Shown: positions 61,025 through 64,000 of the stretch, piece by piece
Numbering within the stretch: the stretch's first letter is position 1
Layout: the number at the start of each line of letters is the position of its first letter
Source: an uncultured Clostridia bacterium
GTDB taxonomy: Bacteria > Bacillota > Clostridia > Christensenellales > UBA3700
Direction: 5' to 3'
Assembly (NCBI GenBank): GCA_937880755.1
Contig: CALGRX010000017.1
Span: 124,001 to 188,000 of the forward strand
Length of the DNA: 64,000 bases
Program-made: the position numbers and the translations under genes
Notes under the pieces: model-generated
The model's input: the letters and a program-made list of their open reading frames with translations, nothing else
What the model was told of the DNA's origin: nothing
The model's database searches: none

Positions 61025-61142
61025 TATTATAAAGAATAATCATATCAAAGTTTTTTATAATGCGACATCAAGTATTAGCTATTTTGCATATCAACCACTT
61101 GAGTATAATAACTACTACATAAATGCATGGATTGTTGCAATG

Positions 61143-61859
61143 TTATTTTATACTGTCCGCGATAGGTTCTTTGTTTTTGTAGTGAACGTCGAACTCGTCG
61201 TCGTCCTCGTAGTAGGTCGCCAGCAATATATCTTTGATGCCCTCTTGGTTTATCTCCAACTTTTTGAGCAACCAATCTGTGGACTTGGATAGATTGTCTA
61301 GCGACGGTTGGACTATTCTACCGTCGATGATGACTTCGGCGGGGATAGACGGAGGATTAGGTTGCAAGGCGTCCTTCTCCATAAGGTCGGCAATAGTTGT
61401 CGGCTTTTGCATACCAACGGGCAAGATGCTCAGTCTGCCGTTGGTTTCAAAGACAGCGTATGCGACGTCGCGCAAGTTGAAGTAGCCGCTACTTCTTGCC
61501 ATTGCCAAAATATCGTTGACGGAAATTTTGGCTTTTTTGATATTGGCATAGTCGAGTTTGCCGTTGTGAATTACTACGAGTGGAGAACCCTGCAAGGTCT
61601 TTTTGAAAATCGGTAAAGTACGAGAGAGTTGAGTAACCGTGATATCCGATAGCAAAAATATCGTCATACCTATGAGGTAATAGTACCACGGCGTTTCGAG
61701 CTCAGTAGCCCAATTGGCGGCAATAGAGCCAAGTGAAATGCCTACTACGTAGTCGATAAAGTCAAGCTCCGCAATTTGTTTTTTGCCCAAAATTTTGGCT
61801 ATGACGAACATATATGCAAAGGAAGCAAAGCCAAAAATGATAATTTTTACAATGTCCAT
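61143..61859 (-). CDS. DUF421 (YetF-like) membrane protein
   Basis: 238 residues from the ATG preceded by AAAGGAGTGTAAT on the minus strand; a longer frame exists upstream but starts without a ribosome site. Three N-terminal transmembrane helices (about 5-85) carry the family signature KKQIAELDFIDYVVGISLGSIAANWA, and the soluble C-terminal DUF421 domain follows (PLVVIHNGKLDYANIKKAKISVNDILAMARSSGYFNLRDVAYAVFETNGRLSIL). YetF-like proteins are widespread in spore formers; their biochemical role is not settled. The palindrome copy at 61909 lies upstream, between gene and likely promoter. Confidence 0.88.
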   Translation of the reverse strand: MDIVKIIIFGFASFAYMFVIAKILGKKQIAELDFIDYVVGISLGSIAANWATELETPWYYYLIGMTIFLLSDITVTQLSRTLPIFKKTLQGSPLVVIHNGKLDYANIKKAKISVNDILAMARSSGYFNLRDVAYAVFETNGRLSILPVGMQKPTTIADLMEKDALQPNPPSIPAEVIIDGRIVQPSLDNLSKSTDWLLKKLEINQEGIKDILLATYYEDDDEFDVHYKNKEPIADSIK

Positions 61860-61908
61860 ATTACACTCCTTTGCATAGAGTGTAGACAATACGATATTCT
61901 TATATTCA

Positions 61909-61922
61909 TTGATACGTATCGA
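61909..61922. repeat. Palindrome TTGATACGTATCGA (copy 4, one mismatch)
   Basis: Matches TCGATACGTATCGA at 13 of 14 positions, with the central GATACGTATC intact. Unlike copies 1 and 2 it lies upstream of a gene (DUF421, minus strand), with T run GAGTTTTT on the right. Confidence 0.5.
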
Positions 61923-62000
61923 GTTTTTGACAAATATAATACGCTTATAGGACAACAAAATTGCCACTCTTATGAGTGACTATCGTTATTTACCAACTAG

Positions 62001-62810
62001 TTATTGTTGCTTAGGGAAGATATCGTATAGGTGAGTTATATTCATATCCTTAGGGATATTTTTGCCGTGTTGTCCCAGTCCGTACCACTCTCTGTGCGTG
62101 CCGTGGTCGGTGGCAAAGCCCACCAAAGTGTCGTGGCTCTTCCAATTTTCTTTGACGGCGGTAGCTAGTCTATCGAAGTTGTCGCAATAGTGGTCGAGGG
62201 CTCTAAGCGCAAAACGAGACTGAGGGTGAGTGATGTGCATTACCGAGTCGTGCTCTTGGTTGTACACACAGATAAAGTCGTACTTGTCCTCTTTGACTAA
62301 TTCTATAGCCTTGTCCACAGCCGACCTATCGTCGGCGGTAGAGTAATAATCCATATCACGCTCTCTGAATATTTTGTCCATACTTTGACCGGCGACAGAC
62401 ACGATACAAGGCTTTTTGCCCGCGCGTATCAAAGCGTCGAAAATGGTATCTATCGTCAGTACGGGTTTGACGTATTTACTTATTCCGTGTTGCTCGGGGG
62501 TTGCTCCCGAATATATGCTTGCAAAGCATACGGGGGTCTTAGGCGGAATCATACTGAGCAATGGTTGTTCTCTCTTTAGATGCTTTCTCACTGACGCAAA
62601 CTTGTCGTAATACTTGCGATAGATATAGTCGCCTATAGCGTCGGGGTTGTAGATGATTACTCTATCCACCTTGCCGTTTTGGCAACGAGAGGTGATATAC
62701 TCTACGAGCTCGTCGATTTTGGTTGTGGCGTACTTAGGTGGCTCAACGCCCATACAAGCACAAAAAGTGCCCGTCAAAGTTGTCAGCGGGATGGTGTTGA
62801 ATTGTTCCAT
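62001..62810 (-). CDS. Alkaline-phosphatase-superfamily phosphodiesterase-like protein
   Basis: 269 residues, no signal peptide. Elements of the type I phosphodiesterase/nucleotide pyrophosphatase group: YNPDAIGDYIYRKY near the N-terminus, SIYSGATPEQHGI (metal/nucleophile region and the usual GxxPxxHGI turn), VYNQEHDSVMH with metal ligands, and FATDHGTHREW with Asp-His-Gly. It is shorter than secreted NPP enzymes. Its ATG shares a base with the stop of the upstream transporter gene (TAATG), and AAGGAG lies in the transporter's end, so the two are translated together. Substrate unknown. Confidence 0.75.
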   Translation of the reverse strand: MEQFNTIPLTTLTGTFCACMGVEPPKYATTKIDELVEYITSRCQNGKVDRVIIYNPDAIGDYIYRKYYDKFASVRKHLKREQPLLSMIPPKTPVCFASIYSGATPEQHGISKYVKPVLTIDTIFDALIRAGKKPCIVSVAGQSMDKIFRERDMDYYSTADDRSAVDKAIELVKEDKYDFICVYNQEHDSVMHITHPQSRFALRALDHYCDNFDRLATAVKENWKSHDTLVGFATDHGTHREWYGLGQHGKNIPKDMNITHLYDIFPKQQ

Positions 62811-64000
62811 TAGAAAAGCTCCTTTTTGAGATTTTCGAGTTCTGCTTGCTCTTGCTCGTCAAGCGTATCGAGTTCGCCCGCGCGTTGTTTGGAGATAAAG
62901 TAGGTGACCCTTTCGCTCTTGTGAGTAGTGATTTTGATTAGGAACGCTCCTACGAACGCAATGACCAAAAACGCCGAAATACATATACCGAGAATTAGTC
63001 TCATACCCTTAATCGCACCGGTAGGTTGCAAACCTTGAGTGCCGAGGCTCTCGTCGTAGCCCGTCGTTTCCAATACTAAGCCTACGAGAAATACCGCCAA
63101 GCCCGAACTAAACTTTTTGAAAAAGGTCATAGTGCTGTTGTAAGCGCCCGGGTTGCGGTCGTTGGATTTGAGCTCTGCCACGTCTACCACGTCAGGGAAG
63201 GTGAGCCATGGGATAACTTGTGCCATACCGAAGCCTAGTCCCGCAATGAGCGCAGGTAGCATCATAAGTCTTGGGTCAGGCGCGTTGGCAGGGAAACAAG
63301 CTAAGCCGATAGCACCGCCAAGGAACATTGGCACGCCGCACATAAAGATGACGGGCTTAGGTACTTTTTTGGCAATCATAATCAGTACTACCGGCATTAT
63401 AAGACCTGCACCGCCCAACATACATATGTTGACCACGGTAGGTAGTTTGAAACCGAGTACGGTAATATCCGCACCGCCTGCTATGTTGTACACGTACGTG
63501 ATGATGATTGAGGCGATTATCTCGTTGCATATAAAGCTGAATACGTACATAATCAACAGTCTTCTAAAGCATTTTAGTTTGAAGGTGTTGGTAAAGGTCT
63601 TGATAGAAAACTTGGATTTATGTTCAGGCAACGGCGTTCTTTCTTTGGTAAATATTGCCGAGCATAGTATAGGAATTGAGAACATCAAACCAAATACGAT
63701 GATTATCGTCCAAGAGAACTTTTGCGTAGACATACTTGCCGCTTTGCCGAATAGCTCGGAGCTTACGACGAATATCAACGCCGAAGCCAACATTCCGCAA
63801 GCCGTGCGGGCAAAGTTCATAAGGCTACGCTCTTTGGTGTCTTGCGAAATCTCGGAAGTAAGCGATAGATAAGGCACGTTGAAGACCGTGGATATCGTAC
63901 TATAAAAGATATGCGCAAAGATGAAGTACGCTACCTTGGCAGTTTGACTTACGATAGACGAGTGGAATGGCATAAACAGCACGAACAACGCCACGAATAT
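62810..64000 (-). CDS. GPH-type sugar:cation symporter (MFS), C-terminal part; N-terminus outside window
   Basis: The frame stays open to the window edge (Ile-Phe-Val-Ala-Leu...), so ~397 C-terminal residues are present of an expected ~450-480. About ten transmembrane segments remain. The loop VPYLSLTSEISQDTKERSLMNFAR fits the GPH (LacS/XylP/MelB) family signature after helix 4, and GLGFGMAQVIPWLTFPDVVDVAELKSNDRNPG fits the helix 8-9 loop of the same family. These carry sugars or glycosides with H+ or Na+. Coupled to the phosphodiesterase-like gene downstream. Confidence 0.85.
   Translation of the reverse strand: MFVALFVLFMPFHSSIVSQTAKVAYFIFAHIFYSTISTVFNVPYLSLTSEISQDTKERSLMNFARTACGMLASALIFVVSSELFGKAASMSTQKFSWTIIIVFGLMFSIPILCSAIFTKERTPLPEHKSKFSIKTFTNTFKLKCFRRLLIMYVFSFICNEIIASIIITYVYNIAGGADITVLGFKLPTVVNICMLGGAGLIMPVVLIMIAKKVPKPVIFMCGVPMFLGGAIGLACFPANAPDPRLMMLPALIAGLGFGMAQVIPWLTFPDVVDVAELKSNDRNPGAYNSTMTFFKKFSSGLAVFLVGLVLETTGYDESLGTQGLQPTGAIKGMRLILGICISAFLVIAFVGAFLIKITTHKSERVTYFISKQRAGELDTLDEQEQAELENLKKELF

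Overview
The window looks like chromosomal DNA of an uncultured, low-to-moderate-GC, spore-forming Firmicute, probably a gut or other anaerobic member of the Clostridia. The evidence is spoIIR, sleB-ypeB, a SPOCS/LysM spore-coat-type protein, a Veg protein, KtrAB potassium uptake, bacterial-type ProS, the DXP-pathway enzyme IspE, lipobox-type lipoproteins and intrinsic terminators followed by T runs. The taxonomic placement is inference; no rRNA is present. The host genes favour C-ending codons for Asp, Asn, Tyr and Phe. Two stretches (about 28.97-29.5 kb and 38.0-39.7 kb) are clearly more AT-rich and favour T/A-ending codons.

Layout. 1-1.2 kb: tail of an Amidase_6-type protein and an orphan OmpR-type response regulator. 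1.8-22.8 kb: a four-gene, same-strand block spaced like an operon, encoding three giant exported proteins (2611, 1841 and 2380 residues) and a small lipoprotein. 23-27.5 kb: two flavoproteins and a membrane-anchored BspA-type leucine-rich-repeat protein. 27.7-29.7 kb: a small accessory module, made of a membrane-bound XRE regulator, a secreted protein, 21-bp iterons, a broken secreted-protein gene and a 49-residue membrane peptide. 29.8-32.2 kb: a divergent SDR / DEAD-box helicase pair. 32.3-37.4 kb: a polyamine ABC importer (potABCD order) with an XRE-cupin regulator. 37.7-40.1 kb: a decayed mobile-element relic fusing a serine-recombinase fragment to phage-like polyprotein sequence, beside tRNA-Ser(GCU). 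40.5-53.3 kb: housekeeping and sporulation genes (SGNH hydrolase, KtrB-KtrA, Veg, SPOCS-LysM, IspE, SpoIIR-SleB-YpeB, Prs, metallo-hydrolase, Rho, a small helical protein). 53.5-64 kb: a GH36-like glycosidase, an Fn3/GLUG lipoprotein, a YjjG-type nucleotidase, ProS, a DUF421 membrane protein, and a GPH-type symporter translationally coupled to a phosphodiesterase-like protein.

The most notable observations are these. (1) The 21-kb block of giant surface proteins, one of which is a 2611-residue lipoprotein whose N-terminal 1600 residues I cannot place in a family. (2) A recurrent promoter layout in which a -35/-10 pair sits exactly 6 nt before the start codon with no Shine-Dalgarno site, predicting leaderless mRNAs at five genes. 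(3) A 14-bp palindrome, TCGATACGTATCGA, found at four gene ends or intergenic sites (three exact, one with a single mismatch). (4) 21-bp helically phased iterons shared by both transcription units of the XRE module. (5) A recombinase/phage-polyprotein fusion relic that replaced whatever once lay upstream of an orphan minus-strand terminator. All functional claims come from reading motifs by eye; no database search was run.
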